Part shown: piece by piece, positions 1 to 8,228 of the stretch
Layout: each line of letters opens with the position of its first letter
Position numbering within the stretch: the first letter of the stretch is position 1
Assembly: GCF_003367175.1 (NCBI RefSeq)
Contig: NZ_QRGA01000013.1
Span: 96,824 to 160,823 of the forward strand
DNA from: Trinickia dinghuensis
GTDB lineage: Bacteria; Pseudomonadota; Gammaproteobacteria; Burkholderiales; Burkholderiaceae
Length of the DNA stretch: 64,000 nt
Direction: 5' to 3'
Translations under genes and position numbers: made by a program
Notes under the pieces: generated by a model
Database searches by the model: none
What the model saw: the letters and a program-made list of their open reading frames with translations, nothing else
Told to the model about the DNA's origin: nothing

Positions 1-99
1 GATGCCGTAGAGCGTCATGGAACTTTGTGCGTGAGCCGATCCGATATTAATTAGGAATCCTAAACAAACTAAACGCGAAAAAACCGACCTCTTGAGCAT
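1..99 (-). CDS. Outer-membrane porin, N-terminal fragment
   Basis: Thirty-three codons run leftward off the window edge. The translation is a basic start (MLKRS), a hydrophobic core, an SAHA-type signal peptidase site, then QSSMTLYGI, which is the usual first beta-strand of Burkholderia trimeric porins (OmpC/Gram-negative porin family). A GGAGAC ribosome site lies about 7 bases before the ATG. Such porins form general diffusion channels in the outer membrane. The gene follows the ABC importer genes on the same strand with a 78-base gap, so it may supply outer-membrane entry for the same substrate; that link is inference. Confidence 0.75.
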   Translation of the reverse strand, partial: MLKRSVFSRLVCLGFLINIGSAHAQSSMTLYGI

Positions 100-177
100 T
101 GCATCGTCTCCAAATTGGACTGTTCTATCGAATAGCGGAATCGTGGAAGAGCGGAATCGGGCCTTTCAGCCCGTCGA

Positions 178-1440
178 TCACCGACCCGCCAGCTGCTTCT
201 GTCTTGCCTTCGTCAAATAGTTGGCCCACTGCGTATTCATTTCGGCCGGCGAAATCTGGCCGAGCAGCGTCTGCTGTCCGTACTTCGTGACGAGCATCGA
301 ATCGAAATAGGCGTAGCCGGGCACGTCCTCGGGCAACATGGTGGGCACCTGGTTCTTGTCGTCCAGTTCGTCGAACCACGCCTTGTACTGCTCCTTCGCG
401 TAAAACGGATCTTTGGCCGCGCTCTTGTAGATCGGCAAAGCGCCCGTACGCTTGTTCCAAACCAGATTGCCGGCCGGATCGTCGAGCGTCTGAATCAGCT
501 TCCAGGCCAGCGGCTTGTGCGTGCTCGCCGCCATGATCGACCACCCCGCGAAGCCCATGATCGGGAACGACTTGCCCGAGGGCCCAGTCGGCATCGGGGC
601 GACGCCGTATTGGTCCGGGCTCATCCGCTGCGCGATCGCGATCAGCGAATCGGGATCTTGATCGAGCATCGCGCAAGTGCCCGAGTAGAATCCGGCGACC
701 ACTTCGTTGAAGCCCCAGTTGACGCTGTCTTTCGGCGCGAGCCCCTGTTTGTAGAGATTCGCGAACCAGGTCGTTCCCTTGACCCAGGCCGGATCGGCCA
801 GCGTGGACTTGCCGTCCGCGGTGAAGAACGTGTTGCTGCCGCCTGCAGTCGCGCCGAACATCATCCAGCTGGTCGTGGCGCCGGTGCCGCCGCGCAGGCA
901 GTAGCCGTATTTGCCCGGCAGCGCCGAGATCCGTTTCGCGTCCGCGACGAACTCGTCGGTCGTGCGCGGCGGCTCGGCAATGCCGGCTTGCTTGAACAAC
1001 ACCTTGTTGTAGAACAGCGCTCTCAGGTAAAAGCCATAGGGCAGCACATAGGCCGTCTTGTTCACGTTGCGCGCGCTCTCCAGCGCACGCGCGTTGAGGT
1101 CGGCGGTGGCATTCCATTTGGCCAGATACGGCTCGAGGCTCTCGAGCTCATGGTTGCCGGCGTAGAGCGACAGCCACCGGTCGGGCATCTCCACCACGTC
1201 GGGCGAATCGCCGGCCGATACCATCGTCGCGAATTTCTCGAACGCTTGCCCCCACGGCAGCGACGTGATTTCCACATGCGTGCCGGGATTGTTCTTTTCG
1301 AACGAAGCGACGAGCCCTTGCAGCGTCTCGGTTCGCTCGGGACTCGTCAGCACTTCCACGAGCTTGATCGTGGTATCCGCGTGGGCATACGCGCCGGCAA
1401 GCGCGCAGACAGCACCGGCGATCAGCAGTTTCTTCGGCAT
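178..1440 (-). CDS. Extracellular solute-binding protein of a carbohydrate-type ABC importer
   Basis: A 420-residue periplasmic binding protein of family 1 (UgpB/MalE-like). I start it at the ATG at 1440, not at the upstream in-frame codon at 1494, because an AGGAGA ribosome site sits just before it and the protein then begins with a clean Sec signal peptide of about 21 residues ending AHA. The mature part has the family pattern (VEVLTSPERTETLQGLV, then a FEKNNPGTHVEI segment). It would capture the ligand and deliver it to the two permeases at 4.7-6.5 kb. It is separated from those by the PLP enzyme and regulator genes, with 22 bases between it and the PLP gene, so the three probably share a transcript. 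The substrate cannot be read from sequence. Confidence 0.85.
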   Translation of the reverse strand: MPKKLLIAGAVCALAGAYAHADTTIKLVEVLTSPERTETLQGLVASFEKNNPGTHVEITSLPWGQAFEKFATMVSAGDSPDVVEMPDRWLSLYAGNHELESLEPYLAKWNATADLNARALESARNVNKTAYVLPYGFYLRALFYNKVLFKQAGIAEPPRTTDEFVADAKRISALPGKYGYCLRGGTGATTSWMMFGATAGGSNTFFTADGKSTLADPAWVKGTTWFANLYKQGLAPKDSVNWGFNEVVAGFYSGTCAMLDQDPDSLIAIAQRMSPDQYGVAPMPTGPSGKSFPIMGFAGWSIMAASTHKPLAWKLIQTLDDPAGNLVWNKRTGALPIYKSAAKDPFYAKEQYKAWFDELDDKNQVPTMLPEDVPGYAYFDSMLVTKYGQQTLLGQISPAEMNTQWANYLTKARQKQLAGR

Positions 1441-1462
1441 TTCAGTCAGTCTCCTCTTCGAT

Positions 1463-2659
1463 TTACCGCGGTTGAGCAACGCGTGCCAATGCAAGGGCTT
1501 GAGCGATGTCGGCCCAAAGCGCCTCGGTCCCCTCGAGCCCGATATGAAGGCGGATCACGCTCGAAGTCACATTGAAATCGATCACCGAGTTCGGCCCGGC
1601 AGCCTGACGCCTGGCTACGAGCGCGGGCACCACGAGGCTCTCATGGCCGCCCCAGCTGACACCGAGCTTGATGAGGCGCAGCGCGTCGCAGAACACGGCG
1701 ACGTCGATCGTCTCGTCGACCGAAAACGAAAACAGCCCCGACGTTCCGGTCAGGCCAGCGGGCAAGTCCGACTCGAGCCGCGGATGATGAACCTGCGTCA
1801 CGCCCGGCTCTTCGGAAAGGCGCCGCGCGATCGTCAGCGCCGCCGCTTCGTGCGCCTTCAACCGCAACGGCAGCGTGCGCAGCCCGCGCAGCAGGAGCCA
1901 GGCATCGAACGGGGCGAGCTTCGCGCCGATATAAGGACAAACGGTGCGGCGAATCCAGTCGATGAGTTCTCGCCGGCCGGCCACCACGCCGGCAACCGTA
2001 TCGCTATGGCCGCTGATGTATTTCGTCGCGGAATGCAGCACGAGGTCCACGCCGAGCTTCAAAGGCTGCTGGAAAATCGGCGTGGCGCACGAGTTGTCGA
2101 TCATGGAAAGCGCGCCGTGCCGATGCGCCATCGACGCCAGCGCGCCGACATCGTGCGCCTGCATGAGCCAGCTCGTCGGGCTCTCGAGATAGAGCAGCCT
2201 CGCGCCCGGCAGCGCCGCTTCCACGGCCGCATGGTCCGCGCCGTCGACGTACGTGACCGACACACCCCATGCCTTCAGAAACGTCTCGAAGAAACGGTAT
2301 GCGTCCGGGTAGACGCAGCGCACGCAGACGATGCGGTCGCCGGGCGAGACGAACGCCAGGACGGTGCCCGAAATCGCCGCCATGCCCGAAGCGAACCCGA
2401 TCGCGTCATCGGCCAATTCGAGCATCGCGATCTTGCGCTCGAACAGCGTGACCGTCGGATTGGTCGTGCGCGAGTAGACATTGCGGCTCAATTCGCCCGC
2501 GTACATGCGGGACATTTCATCAACGGTGCCGAACGTGAAGAGCGAGGTCTGCACGATCGGCGGCACGACGGCGTCGTAAGGCTGCGCATCGTCGTGGGCG
2601 AGCACGAGCTGTGCGTACGCCAAAGCGTCGCCCGAGTGCGGCGACAGGTTGTCGATCAT
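1463..2659 (-). CDS. Trans-sulfuration-type PLP enzyme (cystathionine beta-lyase/gamma-synthase family)
   Basis: A 398-residue fold-type I PLP enzyme of the Cys/Met metabolism family. It has the substrate/cofactor segment YSRTTNPT near residue 65, the FASGMAAIS phosphate-binding region and the lysine motif HSATKYISGHSD, with the Schiff-base lysine at K213. Family members cleave or form C-S bonds (MetC, MetB, MetZ, methionine gamma-lyase); the exact reaction is not decidable here. The start ATG overlaps the stop of the GntR regulator by 4 bases, so the two are translationally coupled. Being coupled to a regulator and next to an importer's binding protein argues for a catabolic role on an imported sulfur compound rather than housekeeping methionine synthesis. 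That is inference. Confidence 0.85.
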   Translation of the reverse strand: MIDNLSPHSGDALAYAQLVLAHDDAQPYDAVVPPIVQTSLFTFGTVDEMSRMYAGELSRNVYSRTTNPTVTLFERKIAMLELADDAIGFASGMAAISGTVLAFVSPGDRIVCVRCVYPDAYRFFETFLKAWGVSVTYVDGADHAAVEAALPGARLLYLESPTSWLMQAHDVGALASMAHRHGALSMIDNSCATPIFQQPLKLGVDLVLHSATKYISGHSDTVAGVVAGRRELIDWIRRTVCPYIGAKLAPFDAWLLLRGLRTLPLRLKAHEAAALTIARRLSEEPGVTQVHHPRLESDLPAGLTGTSGLFSFSVDETIDVAVFCDALRLIKLGVSWGGHESLVVPALVARRQAAGPNSVIDFNVTSSVIRLHIGLEGTEALWADIAQALALARVAQPR

Positions 2660-3396
2660 TTGGACATTTCCTTGATGTCGTCTTCGACCACGGCGAGGAT
2701 GTCGAGCGTCTTTTGGCGCGCAAGCGCCGCGTCGCCATCGCGGATCGCATCGAATAGCTCTCGATGGAATCGGAATGAGCGGTGCGCGAAATCCGGCCGG
2801 TCGAATGGTTCTTTGAAGAAGCTGTCGAAAGCGTCTTGCATCTGTTCCAGCAGTTGGCGAAACAGCGGGTTGTGCGTCGCGTCGTAGATCGCGAGGTGAA
2901 AGCGCCGATCCTCGTCGCCCGCCCCGCCCTCTGCCCGATGGCGCCGCTCCATGATGTCGAGCGCCTGCTCGATCTTCGCGATGTCCTTGCGCGTCGCCCG
3001 CACCGCGGCCACCGCGCTGGCTTCGCCTTCGAGCCCCCGGCGCACTTCGAGCGTCAGCATCAGCTTGTCCCGCACCACGGCCGTGCCAGGATCGATCGTC
3101 AGCGGAACGTGGATCGTCTCGCTCGAAATCGCGCGCAACAGATACGTGCCGCTGCCTTGCCGCGATTCGACGATGCCGCGCGCCTGGAATTGCCGAATCA
3201 CCTCACGGACAGTCGATCGGCCCACCCCTAACGTTTCCATCAATTCACGCTCCGTCGGCAGACGATCGCCGGGTTGGAGACCGGATCGGCCGATCCACTC
3301 CGCCAGCGATTCGGCGACAGCGCTCGTTCGATCCGTCACGGTGATGCGCGCAAGCGAAGGCTTGCCTGGCGCACGGCTTTGCGAAGATTGGGACAT
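2656..3396 (-). CDS. GntR-family transcriptional regulator (FadR/FCD subfamily)
   Basis: A 246-residue regulator. The N-terminal winged helix (about residues 25-95) has the GntR signature LPTERELMETLGVGRSTVREVIRQ and the wing SRQGSGTYL. The C-terminal half is an all-helical FCD ligand-binding domain with the expected Asp/His metal-site pattern (LAIYDATHNPLF, FHRELFDAI). Such proteins normally repress neighbouring transport and catabolic genes until a small organic acid or sugar acid binds. Its stop overlaps the start of the PLP enzyme by 4 bases. A possible operator lies upstream at about 3450-3468 and recurs before the permease genes, so autoregulation and control of the importer are likely. 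Confidence 0.88.
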   Translation of the reverse strand: MSQSSQSRAPGKPSLARITVTDRTSAVAESLAEWIGRSGLQPGDRLPTERELMETLGVGRSTVREVIRQFQARGIVESRQGSGTYLLRAISSETIHVPLTIDPGTAVVRDKLMLTLEVRRGLEGEASAVAAVRATRKDIAKIEQALDIMERRHRAEGGAGDEDRRFHLAIYDATHNPLFRQLLEQMQDAFDSFFKEPFDRPDFAHRSFRFHRELFDAIRDGDAALARQKTLDILAVVEDDIKEMSK

Positions 3397-3449
3397 GGCA
3401 TGGGCTCCTGTTGATATTCCCCGTGCTCGACGGCTGAACGGCCATTGAG

Positions 3450-3468
3450 CAGATATCAGACCATTTTA
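3450..3468 (-). promoter_or_regulatory. Candidate FadR-type operator upstream of the GntR gene
   Basis: Read on the minus strand this stretch contains TGGTCTGATATCTG, 54 bases before the regulator start. The first eight bases match the left half of the FadR-type box TGGTCNGACCA. A near copy (TGGTCTGACGTCTG, two changes in 14) lies at 6590-6603 before the first permease gene. Shared sequence at the two promoters of one gene set suggests a common operator. Confidence 0.45.
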
Positions 3469-3621
3469 TAACGAGCACTTGCCCCCACTGCTGGCTTGGC
3501 GCCGTTACGGGTCGGGTTCGGTCATCGCTACGCTCCTTTGCAAGTCCTGCTCGCTCATTTCCCCTGTACCCCTATACCCCTGTACTCCGTTACCTCAGCA
3601 CCTCACCACCTCATCGCTGCG

Positions 3622-4695
3622 TCATGCCACGCGTATTCGCTGCCCGCTGTCGGGATCGAACAACAGCACGTCGGCCGGGTCGATCCGCAACCCCACGATC
3701 TCGCCCGCGTTCGGCGCGGCGAGGTTCGTCATGAAGATCGTCATCGGCTGCCCGTGACAGTCGAGATGAACAATGACGCCAAGCCCCGTCGTCTCGACGT
3801 TTTCTACGCGTGCCGTGAGATTCGGCGAGAGCGGGGACAGCACGATGCGTTCGGGCCTCAGACCGACCGTCACGCTCTGACCTTCGGCGCCTGCCATCGC
3901 TCGCCCGGACAACCTCAGAAAATGCCCTGCAATCGTCACGAGGCTCCGGTCCCCGGTCAGCTCGCCCTTCAAAAAATTCATCGCCGGCGAGCCGATGAAT
4001 CCGGCGACGAAGACGTTGGCGGGATCGTCGTAAAGCTCGCGCGGCGGCCCGATCTGCTGAATATCGCCGGCATGGAGCGCAACGATGCGATCGGCCATCG
4101 TCATCGCTTCGATCTGATCGTGCGTGACGTAAATCGAGGTCGCCCCTAGGTCGCGTTGCAGTTTGCGGATCTCGTAGCGCATCTGCTCGCGCAGGCGTGC
4201 GTCGAGATTCGAGAGCGGTTCGTCGAACAGAAAGGCTTGCGGCTGCCGCACGATCGCACGCCCCATCGCGACGCGCTGCCTTTGCCCGCCGGACAGATCG
4301 CGCGGCTTGCGTCCCAGCAAGCGGTTAAGGCCCAGCTTGGCGCTCGCCGCGTTGACGGATTCCTCGATGCGCTGCTCGGCGGTCTTGCGCAGCTTCAACG
4401 TGAAGCGCATGTTGTCCGCGACGCTCATGTGCGGATAAAGCGCGTATGACTGAAACACCATCGCCAGATCGCGATCTCTCGGCGGCAACTCGTTGACGAG
4501 GCGATTGCCGATCCGGATGTGCCCCTCCCCGACGCTTTCCAACCCGGCAATCATGCGTAGCAGCGTGGATTTTCCGCAGCCTGACGGCCCCACGAGGACG
4601 ATGAATTCGCCGCTGCGAATCTCGATGTCGATGTTGCGAAGGACCGGCACGTCGCCGTAGTGCTTGCTCACCCCTTCGATTGAAATCGCTGTCAT
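3622..4695 (-). CDS. ABC importer ATP-binding subunit (UgpC/MalK type)
   Basis: A 357-residue ATPase that powers uptake with the two neighbouring permeases. Walker A is GPSGCGKST at residues 36-44, the signature LSGGQ is at 134-138, Walker B FLFDEP places the catalytic glutamate at 159, and the H-loop histidine is at 192. The C-terminal third is a TOBE/MalK-like regulatory domain, with a GLRPERI motif typical of sugar and glycerol-phosphate importers. It lies 4 bases after the second permease, so the two permeases and this gene form one operon. The 225 bases after it hold only direct CCCCTGTA-like repeats and the regulator's promoter. Confidence 0.92.
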   Translation of the reverse strand: MTAISIEGVSKHYGDVPVLRNIDIEIRSGEFIVLVGPSGCGKSTLLRMIAGLESVGEGHIRIGNRLVNELPPRDRDLAMVFQSYALYPHMSVADNMRFTLKLRKTAEQRIEESVNAASAKLGLNRLLGRKPRDLSGGQRQRVAMGRAIVRQPQAFLFDEPLSNLDARLREQMRYEIRKLQRDLGATSIYVTHDQIEAMTMADRIVALHAGDIQQIGPPRELYDDPANVFVAGFIGSPAMNFLKGELTGDRSLVTIAGHFLRLSGRAMAGAEGQSVTVGLRPERIVLSPLSPNLTARVENVETTGLGVIVHLDCHGQPMTIFMTNLAAPNAGEIVGLRIDPADVLLFDPDSGQRIRVA

Positions 4696-4699
4696 GCTT

Positions 4700-5539
4700 T
4701 CATCCCTTTACGGCGCCGGCCGTGAGGCCTTGCACCAGATATCGTTGAATCAGAAAGAAGAACGCGCAGACGGGAATCAGGGCAAGCGTGCCCGCCGCCA
4801 TCATTTGGCCGAAGTCGACGGAGAACTTCGATACGAAGCTCAAGAGGCCGATCGGAAACGTGCTCTTGTCCGCCGACGAGTTCAGCATCAGCGCGAACAG
4901 CAGCTCGCCCCACGCGGCCGTGAAGACGAAGCCGATCGTCGCCGCCACGCCGGGCAGCGTCAGCGGCAATACGATTTTGACCAGCGCTTGGAAGCGCGTC
5001 GCGCCGTCGAGCATCGCCGCCTCCTCCAGGTCCTTCGGGATCCCGTCGAAGAACGACTGCATCAGAAACGCGGCGAATGGAACGTTGAATGCCGTATAGA
5101 CGACGATCAGCCCCGTGAGGCTGTTCGTGAGCCCGACGTGCGCGAGCATCTTGAAGATGGGCGCAAGAATCAGCAACAGCGGAAACATCTGCGTCACGAG
5201 CATGAGACCGACGATCGCTTGTTTGCCGCGAAACTCGAAGCGGGAGAATCCATAGCCGGCGGCGGCGGCCGCGAGCACGCAGAGCAGCGAGGTCATGCCC
5301 GACACAATGGCGCTATTGAGGAAGAAGCGCGGAAACTGCGTGTGACGGATGACGGAGACGTAATGGTCCCAGCTCGTATGCGACGGCCACAGGCGAATCC
5401 CTTCTGTGTAGAGCAAATGATTCGGCGTGACGGAGACCTTGAGCATCCAAAACAACGGGAACAAGGAGAACGCGACGAAGCCGCCGACGACGAGGTAGTG
5501 CGCGGACCAGTAGCCCACGCGGTTCATTGAAATGCGCAT
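4700..5539 (-). CDS. ABC importer permease (MalG type)
   Basis: A 279-residue inner-membrane permease with about six hydrophobic segments. The cytoplasmic EAA loop that docks to the ATPase is clear at residues 172-197 (EEAAMLDGATRF followed by IVLPLTLPG). It pairs with the permease immediately upstream, only 2 bases away, to form the membrane channel for the substrate delivered by the binding protein at 178-1440. MalG-type permeases usually import mono- or oligosaccharides, polyols or glycerol phosphates. No odd features were seen. Confidence 0.9.
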   Translation of the reverse strand: MRISMNRVGYWSAHYLVVGGFVAFSLFPLFWMLKVSVTPNHLLYTEGIRLWPSHTSWDHYVSVIRHTQFPRFFLNSAIVSGMTSLLCVLAAAAAGYGFSRFEFRGKQAIVGLMLVTQMFPLLLILAPIFKMLAHVGLTNSLTGLIVVYTAFNVPFAAFLMQSFFDGIPKDLEEAAMLDGATRFQALVKIVLPLTLPGVAATIGFVFTAAWGELLFALMLNSSADKSTFPIGLLSFVSKFSVDFGQMMAAGTLALIPVCAFFFLIQRYLVQGLTAGAVKG

Positions 5540-5541
5540 GG

Positions 5542-6534
5542 TTATACCCTCCGTTTGACGAGCCGGCGCAATGCCATGAGTGCCATGGCATAGGCGAGCA
5601 ACAGCACGAGCAATACCGCCGCGACGGCCGACGCGTAGCCGAAGTCGAGCCGCTCGAAGGCCTGGCTGAAGATGTAGCTCGACAGCGTCTGAGTCGAATC
5701 GGCCGGGCCGCCGTGCGTCATGACGACGATCAGGTCGGCGAAGTTAGCAACCCATACCGTGCGCAGCAGAACGGTGATCGCGATCGTCGGCGCGAGCAGC
5801 GGCAACGTGATATGCCGGAACTGCTTCCAAGCGCGAGCGCCGTCGATGGCGGCGGCTTCGTACACTTCCGGCGGAATCGACTGCAACGACGCGAGCAGCG
5901 TAATCGCGAAGAACGGAATGCCCCACCAGATGTTCGCGATGACAGGGCCCCACAGCGCATGCTGCGGGTCCGACAATACGTTGACCGGCGTGCTCATGAG
6001 CCCGAGCGCGTGGAGCCAATGAGGCAACGGGCCGACAACCGGATTGAACAGCCACGCCCAGTCGAGGCCGGTCAGATAACTGGGAATCGCCCACGGCAGG
6101 AACGTCAGCGCCTGCACCAGCGCCCGGCCCGGAAAAGGCCGGCTGAGCCTGAGCGCCAAGATCAGGCCGAACAGGAATTGCAGCGACACCGACATGACTG
6201 TCCAGGTCACCGTATTGCGCAGCGCGTTCCAGAAATTGTCGTCGGCCGCTAGCTGCCGGAACTGATCGAGCCCAACGAATTCGCCGCTTGCCGGATTGAG
6301 CAGCGATACGTCGTGAAATGCGTACGACAGCCCCACGACGAGCGGGATGAGCACGATCAGGACGATTAGGACGACCGACGGTGCGATGTACAAATACGGC
6401 TCCAACGCGAACTGGAACCGGCGCGCGGATACGCGGCGAGGCCGCATCGAGCGCAACCGGTCTCCCGCGTCGTCCGCCATGGACGAGGGCTGAATTTCCA
6501 AGACGTCTCCTTCATGTTTTTCGCGCGCAGCCAT
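5542..6534 (-). CDS. ABC importer permease (MalF type)
   Basis: The first gene of the importer operon: a permease of about 330 residues with six membrane spans and an EAA loop (EVYEAAAIDGARAWKQF, then HITLPLLAPT). It partners the downstream MalG-type permease. The start is uncertain. An in-frame GTG at 6573 gives 343 residues and further ATGs lie at 6480 and 6447; none has a well-spaced ribosome site. I give the ATG at 6534 as a compromise, since the N-terminal 40 residues are poorly constrained in this family. A FadR-type operator candidate lies just upstream at 6586-6611. Confidence 0.85.
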   Translation of the reverse strand: MAAREKHEGDVLEIQPSSMADDAGDRLRSMRPRRVSARRFQFALEPYLYIAPSVVLIVLIVLIPLVVGLSYAFHDVSLLNPASGEFVGLDQFRQLAADDNFWNALRNTVTWTVMSVSLQFLFGLILALRLSRPFPGRALVQALTFLPWAIPSYLTGLDWAWLFNPVVGPLPHWLHALGLMSTPVNVLSDPQHALWGPVIANIWWGIPFFAITLLASLQSIPPEVYEAAAIDGARAWKQFRHITLPLLAPTIAITVLLRTVWVANFADLIVVMTHGGPADSTQTLSSYIFSQAFERLDFGYASAVAAVLLVLLLAYAMALMALRRLVKRRV

Positions 6535-6585
6535 CCCTCGGCGGTCGTTTCCGATTTCCGCCGAATTTCCCACCGGGCTGCGATC

Positions 6586-6611
6586 AAATTGGTCTGACGT
6601 CTGATTATTTG
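6586..6611. promoter_or_regulatory. Candidate FadR-type operator upstream of the importer operon
   Basis: The core TGGTCTGACGTCTG at 6590-6603 has two changes in 14 bases from the motif upstream of the GntR gene. It also shows a direct repeat TCTGA-CG-TCTGA. It lies 13 bases before the in-frame GTG at 6573 and 52 before the ATG at 6534, a position where a bound repressor would block transcription. Confidence 0.45.
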
Positions 6612-6723
6612 AAGATCATTTTATTGCTGTCAAGAGGTTCCGGAGATTTCCTATTTATCGGGAAGGTGAGCACGCGTCCGCGCCCGAATGGCCGGCACTA
6701 GGGGTGCGACGGGTGCCCCTCCA

Positions 6724-6766
6724 TTGACTTAGTTGCCTTAAGCAACTATAACCATGCTAAAGGCAA
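6724..6766 (+). promoter_or_regulatory. Promoter with embedded MarR-type operator pair
   Basis: A -35 TTGACT (6724-6729) is followed after exactly 17 bases by a -10 TATAAC (6747-6752). The spacer carries the inverted repeat TTGC-CTTAA-GCAA (6733-6745). A second copy of the same motif in the other orientation, TGCTAAAGGCAA, is at 6755-6766, just after the -10. The arrangement fits autorepression of the MarR-type gene that starts at 6784. Confidence 0.7.
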
Positions 6767-6783
6767 CCATATAGAGACCCACT

Positions 6784-7704
6784 ATGTCCGCCCGCCCGCT
6801 CGAAGATCGCGCAGAGACCATCCGCCGGTTCAATCGCTTCTATACGCGGCAGATCGGCGTCCTGCACGAGCATCTGCTAGATAGCGAATTCTCGTTGACC
6901 GAGGCGCGCATCCTTTATGAATTGGCCCACCGCGACGGTCTGACCTCGTCGGATCTGTGCCGCGAACTGGGGCTCAACGCGGGTTACGTGAGCCGCGTCA
7001 TGACCGGCTTCGAGAAAAAAGGGCTGCTCGTGAAGATGCGCTCGGCCGGCGACGCGCGCGTCGCGCAATTGCAATTGACGGACGCCGGGCGCGCGACGTT
7101 TCAACCCTTGAACGACGCATCGAGGCGCGAGGTTGGCGCGATGCTCGAGCGGCTCGCGGAGCCTGCCCAGCAGCAATTGGTGAGCGCCATGGCCGAAATC
7201 GAGGCCTTGCTCGGCGAGACCGACCGCAGCTACATCCTGCGTGACCCGCAGCCCGGCGATATGGGCTGGATCGTCAGCCGCCAAGCCGTGCTGTACGCGC
7301 AGGAGTACGGATGGAACGCGGAATTCGAGGCACTCGTGGCAGAGATCGTCGCCAAGTTCATTCGCGAATTCGATCCGAAAGCGGAGCGATGCTGGATTGC
7401 CGAGAAAGACGGGAAGCCGGTCGGTTCGGTGTTCGTCGTCAAGCAGGACGAAGAGACCGCCAAATTGCGCTTGCTCTATGTCGATGCCGGCACGCGGGGC
7501 CTCGGGATCGGGCATCGCCTCGTCGACGAATGTCTGCGCTTCGCCCGGCTCGCGGGCTACAAGAAGATGATGCTGTGGACGAACAGCGTGCTCGTCGACG
7601 CACGCAGGATCTACGAAAAAGCCGGTTTCCGGCTGGTCGAGGAAGAACCGCACCACAGCTTCGGGAAGGATCTCGTCGGGCAGATCTGGGCGCGCGACCT
7701 GTAA
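6784..7704 (+). CDS. MarR-type regulator fused to a GNAT acetyltransferase
   Basis: A 306-residue two-domain protein. Residues about 15-145 are a MarR winged helix (LTEARILYELAHRDGLTSSDLCRELGLNAGYVSRVM for the recognition region, quoted here only as the segment around residues 38-75). Residues about 155-306 are a GNAT N-acetyltransferase domain with the acetyl-CoA motif RGLGIGHRLVDECL and a C-terminal YEKAGFRLVEEE strand. This fusion architecture is widespread in proteobacteria and its substrate is usually unknown. The promoter carries two copies of a TTGCCTTWAGCA-like operator, so it probably represses itself. No neighbour is obviously co-transcribed. Confidence 0.9.
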   Translation: MSARPLEDRAETIRRFNRFYTRQIGVLHEHLLDSEFSLTEARILYELAHRDGLTSSDLCRELGLNAGYVSRVMTGFEKKGLLVKMRSAGDARVAQLQLTDAGRATFQPLNDASRREVGAMLERLAEPAQQQLVSAMAEIEALLGETDRSYILRDPQPGDMGWIVSRQAVLYAQEYGWNAEFEALVAEIVAKFIREFDPKAERCWIAEKDGKPVGSVFVVKQDEETAKLRLLYVDAGTRGLGIGHRLVDECLRFARLAGYKKMMLWTNSVLVDARRIYEKAGFRLVEEEPHHSFGKDLVGQIWARDL

Positions 7705-7802
7705 GTTCTGCCGGTTGTTGCGATTGTGCAACGCGGCATGGCCTCTTTTAGGCTCTAGACGGCACTCTCTCGAAATTTTTTGTGCGATGCACTAGCGTGA
7801 AT

Positions 7803-7818
7803 CTAGGGAAAACCCTAG
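7803..7818. repeat. Perfect inverted repeat CTAGGG-N4-CCCTAG
   Basis: A perfect 6-base palindrome arm pair with an AAAA centre, 49 bases before the small gene at 7867. It may be an operator or promoter element for that gene. No transcription factor can be assigned from sequence alone. Confidence 0.5.
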
Positions 7819-7866
7819 AATACGAACTAAGGGATAACACCTAGCCGCATTCAACCGGGAGTCGCC

Positions 7867-8028
7867 ATGAGCCTCATTTTCTTTGCCGTCGTTCAAAAGA
7901 TCAGCGATTTCTTCGCTTCGCCCCACCTGCCGCTCGATACGGACTATTCGTTCGAAGCGCGCCACCGCGAAGCCGAGCGTCAGCGCCGGTCGCAAGCGAC
8001 CGTATTCGGGATTCGTCTCGTCGACTGA
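7867..8028 (+). CDS. Small protein of unknown function (53 residues)
   Basis: An ATG with a CGGGAG ribosome site 5 bases upstream opens a 53-codon frame ending at a TGA at 8026-8028. The peptide starts with a short hydrophobic helix (MSLIFFAVVQKISDFFAS) and continues as a charged, Arg/Glu-rich second half (EARHREAERQRR). The layout recalls the short DUF3563-type proteins common in Burkholderiales, but I cannot confirm membership. A strong hairpin terminator 77 bases downstream and an inverted repeat upstream suggest an independent single-gene unit. Confidence 0.5.
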   Translation: MSLIFFAVVQKISDFFASPHLPLDTDYSFEARHREAERQRRSQATVFGIRLVD

Positions 8029-8104
8029 CGCACACCGAGTTTCGCGCGTTGGCCGGCGCCGATGCGTGAAGCTCGAGGGCTTTGCGCTCACAGTCTTCGC
8101 TCGA

Positions 8105-8140
8105 GAAGCCGGCGATGCACATCGATGCATCGCCGGCTTC
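8105..8140 (+). terminator. Hairpin terminator after the small gene
   Basis: A perfect 15-base stem (GAAGCCGGCGATGCA and its complement) closes a 6-base loop and is followed by TTCGTTTA. It lies between the 53-residue gene and the lipoprotein gene. The T-run is short, so strength is uncertain. Confidence 0.7.
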
Positions 8141-8228
8141 TTCGTTTACATCGCTTTAGAACCGCTGACTACCGGGCACGCAGCATGCTGTCTCGGGCGA
8201 TGGTTCAATTCATCTCTGCCCATTTTCG

